Source of the DNA: Paragonimus westermani
Lineage: Eukaryota; Platyhelminthes; Trematoda; Plagiorchiida; Troglotrematidae
Assembly: GCA_008508345.1 (NCBI GenBank)
Contig: QNGE01002367.1
Coordinates: forward strand, 18,281 to 82,280
Reading direction: 5' to 3'
Length of the DNA: 64,000 nt
The notes beneath the pieces are model-generated. The model worked only from the letters and a program-made list of their open reading frames with translations, was not told the DNA's origin and did not search any database. The position numbers and the translations under genes were made by a program. Positions 23,390 to 33,639 of this stretch are shown here, one piece after another; the first letter of the stretch is position 1; each line of letters begins with the position of its first letter.

Positions 23390-24265
23390 ATTGCCGCGGT
23401 GACCAAGTGTTGGTCGCCGAATATTGAGAATAAACACCCATTATTATTCCATAACCGAGAGGAGTTGTCAGTACAACCTGATGGTGTGCTGTGTCGAAGA
23501 GATCAATCAGTCATTCCACCAACGCTGCAAAAGGCGGTATCAGAAGACTGGCACAAAGGTCACATGGGAGTGGCTCAACATATGTGTTAGTAGCCGGAAA
23601 TAAACATGGATATCACTCTGGTGTTGATTGATTTGTACTCATGGTGACTAGAATTATTCATTACAATCTCACCTTCCACGTCATTTACCATGCGAACATA
23701 ATGGAAGTGTTTCAGTCGTGAAGGCATTGTACAAGTCTTGACGATGGAAAACAGGTCAAGAGTTTGCTCCGCTGAAATTAAACAGTGGCATGACAGCATC
23801 GGTATCGTCATTTGAGGACGGCGCCTCGGCATCCATATTCAAACGGGGCTGCAGAAAATCTAGTGAAAACGTTCAAAAGTGCCCACGAATCCTGAAACAC
23901 TTACTGAACTGGCTTTGTTTCTCAATAACTTTCTGCTTCAGTACAGAAACGCAGTTAGTTGCAGAACGGATGACAGCTCAGCGGTGTTATTCAAATCAAG
24001 GCAACTGAGAGCATCACTCCAGTGTGTAGATTCGACGAATGTGGTATATTTTTGTAGAGCCGGTTCGCGACCTGCTCAGGGATTGATTACTCGTTAACTA
24101 GGCAGCACAATGGTAGAAATTGCTGGCATGTACAATGTCTCGGTTGAACGGAGACACACTGACCAAATCCAGTTTCGAAGCGTCAAAGAAGTGGCCACAG
24201 AGGAAGCAGAACACTCTGTACTGCAACAGTACGATGCCCATAGAAGGTAAAAACAATTGGCGAAC
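23390..24265 (+). pseudogene. Gypsy integrase remnant
   Basis: Begins with a frame containing VQPDGVLCRRD and DWHKGHMGVAQHM, the His-His part of the H2C2 zinc-binding domain. The rest of that zinc domain and most of the catalytic core are disrupted. Later frames (23879-24097) give LTELALFLNNFLLQYRNAV and PAQGLITR, resembling the YR.TPH.tTg..Pa.l region near the integrase C-terminal end. Multiple stops. Confidence 0.6.
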
Positions 24266-24374
24266 ATGAATAAGGAGCCTTTAAAAGACGAAAAGGTTGC
24301 AGCGGGAATCTATTCGCTTCACCGTTCATGCAAACCTTTTTACAACGGAAGATATCACAAACGGCCAATTTAAC

Positions 24375-24689
24375 TATCGCGTTAAGTACACAACATCAGG
24401 TCTGGACAAACGGTCTCGGTGTTGTGCCTTCCGTTATTCGCCAATTTGTCTGTTCCGTTTCCCACCAATTAACATGCAGTTCGTGACGTTGCACGTGCTA
24501 ATACGACCAAACAATGACAGACTGTGATTCTTTCAATACTGTTGTACATCCATAATTTTGGCTTTTCAACTCGAATAACAACTGCTTACTGCTACCAGTA
24601 CCATGTTTTTTTCTAATTACTTGCGTGGGAGGTTTCAGTTCAAGTAGGATATCTAGAGTTATTCAGAATCTCTAATTCCAAATATCACA
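24375..24689 (+). repeat. 3' LTR of Ty3/Gypsy element
   Basis: Partner of 20509-20820, with the same length within a few bases. It ends '...aatatcaca', and sequence of the interrupted transposase-domain gene resumes about 25 bases later. No target-site duplication is evident next to the two outer ends, though the outer edges are not precisely defined. Confidence 0.85.
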
Positions 24690-24714
24690 GCCCTACGTTC
24701 TTTTTACCATTCAC

Positions 24715-25600
24715 GTTGCTACCGGTGGATGTGGTCTCCACTTTACTCATTGATTATGTGTATCTGTTGTGTCTGGGCATTGTGCGTGTTATAAATAACT
24801 GAACAGAGGGGCCAGTTTCCGGGAACATTCATATAGACTCACAAGCACTCTTACGCATAGATGAACGGATTTTGATAACCCGGAAGAGCCTGTCTTGTGA
24901 ATTTCCTCAAAAATGCCGCAGACTGGCAAACTTCCATACCTGGAAGGCTAGGGAATGCGTAAAACTTTTACTGTACTTTGGACCGGTGGCCTTGCAAAAA
25001 ATTATAGATAATGATAAGTACAACAACGTTCTAGATTTGTCAGTTGCTGTGCCTATTTTATACCACACCACCTTCAGTGTTACCCATTGGGACTCTGTGA
25101 AACAATCTATGTACGCATTTTGGTGAATTATTGTAAGCTGTATGGCCGGGCAGAGATGGTGTACAAAGTGCATTCGCCGGAACACCTTGCGGATGATGTG
25201 GCCACGCATGGTTCGCTTGAAACCTTTTCTGTCTCTCCGTTTCAATCTTTCGTGTACACACTGAAATCTATGCTTATTGGGCCGATGCGACTAGTAGGAC
25301 AATTGTACAGACGTTTATCAGAAAAATCTCCTTTCGCTCCCATCTATGTCGTTCACTCAAATGTCAGTACACCTTTCAATTGTCCATATATCTACCTGGA
25401 TGCTCAGTGTTTAGTAAGGGTCTTTAGACACTCAACTCAACAACGGTTCTCTTACAAATGATGATGTTTGCATAGTGGCCGATGTACCTAACTCTAATTC
25501 TGGAGTGTGTGTTGTGAGTTACCGCCCCCTCACCACGCCTCGACCTCTCCCACTATTTGCACATGTTTATTGTCAACAGATCATCTCCGGAGGTTTCAAA
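24715..25600 (+). pseudogene. Transposase-domain protein, C-terminal part (interrupted gene)
   Basis: Resumes the gene begun at 18142. LPVDVVSTLLIDYVYLLCLG (24718-24777) matches the DMVSxFPIDYMHLVCLGVTR block. The following frame gives ITRKSLSCEFPQKCRRL and WKARECVKLLLYFGPVALQK, equal to the IPxEFxRKPRSL...WKATExRQFLLYTGPVVL block. A shift near 25120 leads to LYGRAEMVYKVHSPEHLADD and then HGSLETFSVSPFQSFVYTLK (the NVHSLIHLADDV..FGPLDxFSAFPFENY block). The frame at 25475 starts VADVPNSNSGVCVV, fitting the C-terminal tail. At least two frameshifts and one stop break it. The join 18585 to 24718 loses little or nothing of the expected protein. Confidence 0.75.
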
Positions 25601-25670
25601 ACAAAGACCACCAATTATCACGAAACATTTTACACGGAGCGGTGTTACTTTCTTTGTGGTAGCCGTGACT

Positions 25671-25863
25671 AGGCCATGTCCTATAGGACATGGCCTGCAG
25701 TATACTGCCTTAGCCGCGTACGGCTAGTATATCAGTTATGACTGATATACAAGCATCCCATTTAAGCTACAGTGACGTGTGCACACATATATATGTGTGT
25801 GCTATTTTGATATTGCATGCAATTGTAATATTACAATTACATGCAATATTGCATGCAATATCA
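25671..25863. repeat. Chain of consecutive unrelated palindromes
   Basis: Six adjoining inverted repeats of different sequence. (1) 25671-25696 is a perfect 26-base palindrome around CCTATAGG. (2) 25697-25708 is a perfect 12-base palindrome, gcagtatactgc. (3) 25711-25726 has arms TAGCCG/CGGCTA with loop CGTA. (4) 25727-25750 has perfect 10-base arms gtatatcagt/actgatatac with loop tatg. (5) 25781-25802 is near-perfect CA/TG arms around TATATA. (6) 25808-25863 has 13-base outer arms tgatattgcatgc/gcatgcaatatca, an internal perfect 18-base palindrome (25821-25838) and another of 16 bases (25846-25861). Units 1 to 4 abut with at most two bases between. The chain follows the transposase-domain C-terminus and lies about 135 bases inside the SPAG17 intron from its donor. 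Confidence 0.95.
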
Positions 25864-25998
25864 TAACAGTACACTTAGGTAACCACACAAGAGTAAACTC
25901 CCACGATGGAGTTGAACAAGTGCATTTCATGGTCGTCGAGAAAAATGAGCAGGTATACGAGTATATCTGTTCATGGTAAATGTGCATATCTAGCATAC

Positions 25999-26331
25999 CT
26001 TTCTCACAATTTCCCGGAGTTTTTCATCTTGCACACGAATATTCATCATGAAAAACTTCAGAACTTTTGCGGAGATGCTGCTTGGTACGGGAGTTCCAAC
26101 ATCTAAATATCCCTTGGCTTCTTCGCATATTTCATAGTTTAATGGCGTATCTTTGTTTTTCTTCCCCTTCAAATTACCAAACGAATGTATTTGGTTGATG
26201 AAGGTTTCAAAACTAATAACGGAAAAAAACTGCCTTCCCCCGGAAGCTATTGCTGCCTGAAGAATTTGTATAACTTCCCTTTCTGATATGTTCGATGCCC
26301 CAACAAAAGATATTGAAGGTCTCCAAGTGTC
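25999..26331 (-). CDS. SPAG17: SPAG17 exon (N-terminal region)
   Basis: Most 5' SPAG17 exon found, 111 codons, phase 0 at both ends. The acceptor follows 'aaattgtag' and the donor is AGAAAG|gtatgc. It opens DTWRPSISFVGASNISEREV and IQILQAAIASGGRQFFSVIS, matching vertebrate [20 protein letters not shown] and the following IQALTVAV..RKLFSMVSW. It continues FINQIHSFGNLKGKKNKDTP and LNYEICEEAKGYLDVG, matching ILQQINE...KKAKK...PLYYEVLTAGKAIMDSG. The end VLKFFMMNIRVQDEKLREI matches LLKFQLLQIKFKDQQRREN. A second possible donor, ATT|gtgaga, six bases... nine bases earlier in the transcript, is also phase 0. The start-codon exon, expected to be short, was not located to the right. Confidence 0.93.
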
Positions 26332-27299
26332 CTACAATTTATATACTATTAACAATAGTCTGATTTACATCAAACAGCTTGAACAAACGTATATTTTCAT
26401 TCCAGTCATTGTTAACTACCGATATTCTTGCAATTTTTGCTTTAACACCCTTCCCACTTTTCGGCATTATTTCAATGTTCGCGTTTACGTAATCATGACA
26501 ACCCTTTGCTCAAGGACGTAAACTGATCCACGAGAAATGACGACCCTGGAAACTATCATTTTCCGGTGGTCTAGGTACTACATGGTCATTGACGAATCTG
26601 TCCCGGGAAGCAGATGAATTAATTGAGCTCGGCAGAAACAAACTCCAAAACACTGTGCTATGGTGAGCGAAAACAGGGGCAATGGTAACAGCGTCAAATT
26701 GAATAAGAGTGAGTAAAAGATTCACCCGTGCCCCCGAGGTAGCCTTGTCAAATAATGTTGTAAGTTTCGGAGAGAGAAAGCAAATGATTGGAAGAGATTT
26801 TTGACAGCAATGCTATAGTCATTGAGTTATCTTAAGCAGAATCATATTTCAAAATTGCAGGAGGGATGATTCTAACATACGGCAGGCATCCGTCAAACAA
26901 ACAAACCACAAACAGACAAACAACAGGCAAACTGGAGGTTGGCCAGTTATTCAGTTACCCCGCCGAGGTTGGGTGGTCCATAAGGGAGGCAATTTGGGAC
27001 CTCGAAATCATCATCCGTGAAGCTCTTCTTCGCGTGCTTTCTTCGCCACCGCTTAATTCAATGAATAATAACGGTGCCGGTATCTTGTTGGTTAATAGCA
27101 CAGCATGTTATGTTGACAAACTGTACGTCATATTAGAAAATCGGATAATGAGAAAATAAAGCCCCTCAGATCGAGGAAGCAGTATCTGAAAACGGTGTCT
27201 AAAACAGAATGGAATTAATGAGTCGACTAATTCTGATAGTTTTCGGTACCACGATTTCCAGGCCGTGTGAGTTGCCTTAATTCACAAAGTTGGGTGTGA
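26332..27299. other. No gene recognised (SPAG17 upstream intron or 5' flank)
   Basis: An open frame on the plus strand at 26866-27159 (97 codons, with a Lys/Asn/Gln/Thr-rich start) and one on the minus strand at 26510-26725 match nothing I know. The initiating SPAG17 exon should lie somewhere to the right of 26331 but is too short to recognise by eye. Confidence 0.4.
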
Positions 27300-28020
27300 C
27301 TCAGGCTAATTTGGACGTCGAAATCTCCTCACCACTTACTAACCGAGTGTTCATCGCAAACGTTAGATCTCGTCAGGCGGAACGGCTCGACGCACACCTT
27401 AAGCGACTTCTTTGATTCTGTGAATGCAACCGAAGGTATCAATTTGAGTCGACAATTATCATTTTCCTTCAGAACCACATCCTTATTTACCAACGCCTCG
27501 CCAAGGGAGACCATAGGTTGACTGCGTGATTATGTCGAGGATAATAGCACAGCTATTCAGATACCATTGGTCGAACGCAAGCAGTTACTTTATCCGTGAA
27601 CTTAAAACATGCGATTTAAGTTCAGCGAAGAAGCTCGTAGACGGCAGAACGGTGTCGCGATTGGATCGCCGTTGAGACCGCTGCTTGTGGATAATTTCAT
27701 AGCCACATTAAAAGGCGAACAGCTGAGTTAAGCGGTAAGCCAATGTAGTTTTTATACGTACGTTGACAGCATCTTTTGCGTGTTGGACAACAACGCAAAT
27801 CCGACCGACATCATGGCTAAATTCAACCCCACACGCTAAAGTTCGCCATTTTCTTTGTGTACCGAAATGAATAACTCATTAGTTTTTTATGTAGGTTCAT
27901 GTCGCCGCCCTGATGGTTCGATGCAGTACACGACATTGAAGCTGTACATGGAATGCTCAATACATTCACCTCAACAGTGTTTTATCACCCGCCCTAAAAG
28001 AAACTCTAATTAGCTGTTTG
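27300..28020 (+). pseudogene. Penelope-like reverse transcriptase fragment
   Basis: One frame reads RQNGVAIGSPLRPLLVDNFI (about 27642-27701), the Penelope RT block usually DGVAMGSPLGPLLADxFM. It then gives FYTYVDSIFCVLDNNANPTD (about 27750-27809), where YVDD has become YVDS, and MNNSLVFYVGSCRRPDGSMQ, the NNSLxFLDVxxxRRxDGS block. The last catalytic Asp is lost and stops separate the blocks. The sequence from 27340 to 27500 may hold the preceding part in another frame. No GIY-YIG domain was recognised after 28020. Confidence 0.75.
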
Positions 28021-30626
28021 GCGGGCACACCCCTAATTCATATATATATGCACAATATTCGTAGAAAGTGATTAGGCAGAAAGGTTCATGGACACAGCCA
28101 TGCAATAGCTGGGAGAAACATACTAACTGCGCCTAGCAGAAAAGCGAACTGTACACACCGATTTACCCCCTCAAAAGCGATACGCCGAGAGGAACCATCA
28201 CTCATGGGTTCATAAGCGGGGCTAATACAACATTTTGCACCGCCAAACCACGTGTTCACTTTGCGTTCAATCCGGTTTCGCCCCCTGACCCCGTCTGTTT
28301 TGCAGCCTCGTTCTGTGTGCACTCATTCACTTGTTCCGATGGAATGCGCCGCAAGACCAAACGAACCGGCGTACTTCACCCTGTTTGGCTCAGCAGTTGA
28401 TTACTGAAATTTGTTAACATCGCCACACCGTCACAAGTGTTGAATTCAAATCGTTCTGTCAATTTGGCGGACGCATTTCACACAGTTCAGCGCGTTAAGG
28501 CCACCCAATGGAGGACAGTCACTGTTGGATCCTATTCGCAGTCGAGGCTATTTAAATTCGCCTGTACAGCTGCACTTACGCGCGTCTGAAAACGTCTTGT
28601 TCATGCAATTTTCTGCTTCGGCCAACCCCACAATATTAACCTGTTAAGATCCACTGTCCATTTGGGTGCTAGAATACAGTTTGAAATTAAATTGACTGGT
28701 TTCATTAGCTACCTGTTTCCCGTTTTCCTTGTTGATTTTCTTGTGAGATCCGTGTTATATATTTGATGCGGTTAGCCTGACGATGAAGTGCGAGAAAAAT
28801 TGATGTTTGCGGCTCATTATTCCTCGCGGCTACTCTGGAGGATTTTTGCGCCATTGCCGAAGTTTCGGGACATTCTCCCCAGATGTGACCAAGGCCCAGT
28901 TTTTGTAGTTCCTCTCATGTATATATGGCCCTTTTACCTTTACAACTTACGAGGAAAGTCCACTCGTACCCATTACTTCACTGGCCTGGATGTCATTGCG
29001 TTGCTTTTTGACGGACCTCAGAGGGAATGCGCTTTTCTGTTGTACTTGATTTATTGAAGATAGTTAATTTGTGGGTTCTTTTCGTATTATTTTTCTACCT
29101 CTAGGTAGTTGGTCGGTGCACTTGTGGAATAGGTTTACTACCAATGCAGGACGTCATATCTGAGGCACGCGGTTGGTTGGTTCGCACACTTTGTTGGTCA
29201 TCCAACTGAAACGCGGATTCTTTGATAACACCGTGTTTCGAATTCGTTGATCTCTGGTCGTCTACGCCTTGTTCGATGGCGGTTCTTTTGTATCGGCACT
29301 GAGTTCGCCGGTGCCGAAACGTGGGATGTGCCGTTCGATCTGTCGAAAATGTCGCGACACTCGCAGGCTTCGACGGAATTTCCACGGGAAAACCTAGAAG
29401 TTGCTGGCACTGGTATATGCTCTAGGTCTGATAAACGTTTGGTTTCAAGCGACAAAACGGGCAATGGAGTGACGTTATTGTTCAGTCAGGTAATACTCTT
29501 AATTAGCTAATTAATACACGTCCAGTCGGAAAGTTGGAGTTAGAGATTGCGTGAGTGTATACGACGAAACGAATTGCAGCAGCACGATAACACTTCTGGA
29601 GGTCTAACGACTGGTCGCTGATTTACAGCCGGAACAACACTTGAGATTGTCTTTGGTTGAATCACAGAATTCTAGGAGCCTGATTGTCGAGTACTGTGCG
29701 ACGGAATCCCAGAATCGAGTTGGTTATACTATCTGCAAGCTTCAAACTCCTTAATGGGATTTTGTGTCGAGGTCAGCCCCGCACCTTCGTTGAATTCAGC
29801 TGATTTACCACACGTCGATTTTACTTGTTTTCACGGCGACCTGCAAATTTCCGAGACAATTTGAGTATTATGTTGAAGATAAAGTGGTAGGTTAAGGTCA
29901 CCGAACGGTGTACCTGGAGAGTTTTTTTAGTATTGGCTCCCGAGGCATTTGCGGATTATATAGGGCCGCTACCATCGACAGCGTACGTGGAAGCACGTGA
30001 GGTATTGCTGCACCCTAATGAACTGTCATACCACGCTTTGGGTCACCAGATCAGTTGGTTACTTAGAGAAGCTCGAAGTCTCCTGATGTCGTCAACGGAC
30101 CAACATGCTTTTCTTCCACCGTGGAAGGTTACAACGCTGTCCCAGAAAAGGTAGACAGCGAAGGCCATTTAAACTCTTTGAGTACGATAAAGCAGATGGT
30201 GAAAGAGCCGCCTGTGACCTGTAAGCTGGGTGGATTAAGAAGTCGGACAAGTTTGGCTAGCGTCCGCGTGGACCGGCGTTTGACGATCTCTTCGATGTTT
30301 TTGCGGTGTGTAGCTGTGGCGTGAGGTAGATTTGGATAAATTGTAGAGAGTAGTCCTGATGCTTGCAGTGGCGTTCATACAGGGGTAACTAGAGAACTAG
30401 TCCTGGGAGGGACCAGTATGGGCTTTGAAATTCGCCACAAGATTCTGCCTAGCAGATTATGATTTACGCGGGCTTGCACAAACCCTTGAAGGGCGTTCCG
30501 GGTACAATAATCCTGATAAACACAATAGGTGGTCTACCTCACAAGGATTCGTCGGTTTCTTCTCGGTTCCAGATGCGTTTCGTAGAGCTTCAGACTGTCG
30601 AACAAAAACCTATATGACGTAAGCAG
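28021..30626. other. No gene recognised
   Basis: Open frames at 28086-28322 (minus), 28788-29057 (plus), 29101-29510 (both strands) and 29933-30324 (plus) resemble no family I know. The minus-strand and plus-strand frames around 29100-29500 overlap each other, as chance frames in moderately GC-rich DNA do. A region just before 30627 may belong to the Penelope fragment that follows. Confidence 0.4.
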
Positions 30627-30968
30627 TTGCAAGGTCGACACCATTATTTATTACAGAAGAACAACAATGTGGTTGAAACACGCCAGCAACCAGGGTACGC
30701 AGTCGCAAGACACGTCCTGACCACTGGTCATGTTATCGACCCAATTTGTGCATTCAGAATCCTATCGCTTCACTCGAATCCAAGTTTCTTGCGGTTTGCT
30801 GAGGCGGTCGCAATCAATCGACTGAAGCCGACCTTGCGTGTTCAGATACAGCTGCTCGTAAACTTCATCCTTCCCTGGACTTGGTGGCCTTTCCCGAACC
30901 ACCAATTGGTTATCCACCCTGCTCCCCTAACTGCTCGATATGAAAAACCCATTTTGTGTTATTGTTAA
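30627..30968 (+). pseudogene. Penelope-like element, C-terminal fragment
   Basis: A single frame of 113 codons contains NNNVVETR, AVARHVLTTGHVIDPICAFR and LRFAEAVAINRLKPTLRVQ, and ends in NFILPW. This is the block downstream of the GIY-YIG domain in Penelope-like elements: the copy at 1290-2430 has IAKHLMTTDHQVDPLNSFKI, then LLAMPIQTSQPTLCAQ and LPW. Because this block is still open, it may be a younger fragment than the others. The endonuclease domain upstream is not recognisable. Confidence 0.75.
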
Positions 30969-33268
30969 TTTGGTACTGACAAGTCACTACCAAATGCTTG
31001 CATCTGCCAGTTCCCATCTTGTTTTTCTCCACGTTGAAGGTAATATTCTGGTGGGCACATATTGGTAATACGATCTTTTGATCCCAACCAGGTTCCCGCG
31101 ACAGCGATTAAACCTATCCTCCCCATGTATGCTCTGGGCTCACCTCACTTACTTCATGTACTGTATACATTTGTGTAGACTACGGTATTAGTCGCACATT
31201 TGGGTTTCTTGCTGTAGGAAACAACAGCCTCCCAGAAGCTGACGACAAGGAACCTGCTTCAAACCCCCTTCACTCCCTGTTCAAGTGAGGACGATTTTAG
31301 TGAACACGAAAGATCCTGATAGCTCATATTTTTGTACTCTGTACCAGGTATGTGGCGAGTTGTCATATCTGTTTGCAAACGCCAGTGTTAATTTTCAGAT
31401 GTAGTGAACAATATTTAAAGCACTACTTCCAGTGAGTACAGACTGTGACCCAGTATAACGGTACAGACGTTGTCGGATATGGGCCAGTCATTGCACGCTT
31501 CGGTCTCTGGGACGCCTGGTGTGTTCTAGTCGTTGTGGCGACACGTTGGACAGACAGAATAAACGTAATAACTGTTTGGTTGCACAAGTATCTCTTTTGA
31601 CTTATTGCTGCCAGCTTGGCTTCTTGTCTATGTGATATTATAAGATACCTGTCTGCTACGGAGTACAACTAATGGCTCCACAGGATATTCTGCTGTACGT
31701 TCCACTTTTGTGTTAATTCGCAGATTTCTTTAGTAAGACCTAAGGTATATTGATCACAGGGAAGTTAACTGCCCTCTGGTGATAACTTTCAGGTTCCACT
31801 TCCCTTACTTAGGCAGCAGGTTCAGTGCAAGTCAGCGCACAATATTGTTGTTTAATTGACGATCGCACCGCTTCAGTAAAAACGGGCCCACACCAGGTAT
31901 GGACCTAACTGCATCACGGGCGCTTCGATGTCGTCACTAGCGTTAGGTTACTTACATCGCTGCTGTATTACTCCATACCTATGTTAGCAAATCTCAGATC
32001 GTTGTTATCGTATCGAATCTCACTTAACGAAAATCGTTTCCAAATATCAAAATATACCAGTTGAGTGAAAACTGAGTTGCTGTATAAATATACACTAGAG
32101 AACCAATGCTGTCTGGGGGCAAATTCGAAATTCCGAAAGGTGGCTTCAGAAATACAAACACTTGGACTCATTACAATATCCATATCAGACTACCCCGGAA
32201 TCCGTCATTAACAGGTCATCCTGTGTCTCGTTGATAGGTTCAAGCAACGCGTCGATAATGACTGAACGAACTGTTAACATTAAGTAGCTCAATTTAAGCT
32301 AGTATCAATCCATCTTGGTACAAAGGGTTGGAGACACAGTTGAAGACAGTGTGGCTGCATGATAACAAATGAGAAATCGTAAACAAGATAAGCGTAGCGA
32401 ATTTCACTCGCGCTATCGCGTGGAAACCCTAACTGTGCATATCTAACATACCGGATAATGAACGGCTTCAAGCCGATACCATGCAGTACACTCTACGTAG
32501 TCCGAAACAATGCGAGAAGTGGAATAAAATAGGGTGAGCACGTAGAATGAATGGCGCACCAAAGACACTAGCCATTAGAACAAAGTGGGTCAAAATCAAG
32601 ACGAGTTTTCACTAAATGTATGCGGACCGTTGAAAAAGGAACGGTGTGATAGGTTATTAAGGAATGTGAGACAAGTCTCGGGGCTGAGTTGACTATCAGT
32701 GAACTATCTAGAGCCAAAGTCCATTTTAAAGTTGAAAGGTAATCACAGTGGAGGCAGTAAACTCCGGAGATATTAACAGAGCTGATATGGAATTTCGATG
32801 TAGATGACAAATGGGTGAATCAATGTCAGCTGCACAAAATAGTAGGAATTGCTTGTCACTGAAGAGGCCGGCGCCTTGAGCATTCGACTGTAACAACTTA
32901 ATAATATGGGCTGAAATGGAAAACAGAAAATACAGGAGACGGGTGGAGTCGTGAAAGCAAATGAAAAATGAGTGACTAGTTATTTATTAGACATGAAAAA
33001 TCACGGGAATCAATCAGTAGGCAAACTGAGATCTGGCGAATTGAAAAATGTCTTGAAAAATAAGCACTATGACAGAATATGGTCAAAACAGACTTCAGTG
33101 TAAGAACGCTTGAAGTACTGCACCTCAGGGAGATAGGAGGCGGTGCTTATCATGTGAGACAGAAACTTTACGGCCATGAAGATACGAGCCAAGCTCATCG
33201 GACACAAAATGTGTTATAGAAAGACGTGAAAACTTTTCCGTCAGAAGTGTGGAAAACGCGTTCCACGT
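30969..33268. other. No gene recognised
   Basis: No family-like open frame, no tRNA-type boxes and no long simple repeat noticed. Short frames at 31423-31668, 31968-32183 and 32568-32810 on the minus strand are unremarkable. Confidence 0.4.
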
Positions 33269-33637
33269 GTGATAGTGATGTCCCTCAATGTGCAAAACAA
33301 GAAAGACGGCTTTAAATGTCTTGAACCGAAAGTTCCACCCTCGACATATGAAAAATCAGAGATAATTCAACGTAGGCTCACGAGCAGCCTTTCGAACACA
33401 ACTTCTGAACTGTATCGCTCTCATTCGTACCACGGCAGCATTGGCGACGCAACGAACCTACTGAACAAGCCGAAGAAATTGGCTGAGGGGCTCGTCCGAG
33501 ACAGCCCAGTTCACGTAATACTGCTCGCAGATAAAAAAAGGCTCATCCATCTAGTTCGTCTAAGCAGAAGTAAAAGAGATATAACAGACCAATCATTATT
33601 TGAGCTGGAGAAGACTAAAAAGCGGCTGACAGGATAA
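33269..33637 (+). other. Unrecognised 122-codon open frame
   Basis: An uninterrupted frame starting MIVMSLNVQNKKDGFKCL and ending in a Lys/Arg-rich helix-like segment (RLIHLVRLSRSKRDITDQ). The composition is protein-like, with balanced charge and a plausible leucine pattern near LAEGLVRDSPVHVILLADKK. I cannot assign a family, and I see no acceptor or donor framing that would make it an exon. The sequence beyond the stop (33637-33880) has another protein-like frame ending near 33898, so a frameshifted longer reading is possible. It is either a piece of an unknown mobile element or chance. Confidence 0.25.
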
Positions 33638-33639
33638 CC

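Larger units (their letters stand above)
20821..24374 (+). mobile_element. Internal region of a degenerate Ty3/Gypsy retrotransposon
   Basis: Lies between two LTRs and contains, in order, gag-like sequence with a decayed zinc knuckle, aspartic protease, reverse transcriptase, RNase H and integrase. That order (integrase last) defines Ty3/Gypsy. At about 3.55 kb it is shorter than usual for the family, and stops and frameshifts break every domain. With the LTRs it spans 20509-24689. The domain entries below give details. No convincing primer-binding site or polypurine tract was recognised. Confidence 0.85.
2881..26331 (-). other. SPAG17: SPAG17 gene region (partial, five exons)
   Basis: Span of the host gene that encodes the SPAG17/PF6 homologue, a large protein of the C1a projection of the ciliary central apparatus, needed for motile cilia and sperm flagella. 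Five exons on the minus strand keep collinear similarity to the N-terminal third of vertebrate SPAG17. Exon lengths are 333, 196, 192, 197 and 366 bases in gene order. Each boundary has an AG acceptor or GT donor, and the frame runs through all four junctions (phases 0, 1, 1, 0). Introns in gene order are about 17.2 kb, 90 bp, 574 bp and 4.3 kb. The start codon exon is not found to the right of 26331, and the rest of the gene must lie left of position 1 or be unrecognised. Intron 1 of this set is packed with mobile elements and carries a chain of palindromes close to its donor. Confidence 0.85.

Noticed and set aside
28774..28800. Sequence CTGACGATGAAGTGCGAGAAA downstream of a Penelope fragment
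   Set aside because: An inserted-base version of the hammerhead boxes at best; no stem II.
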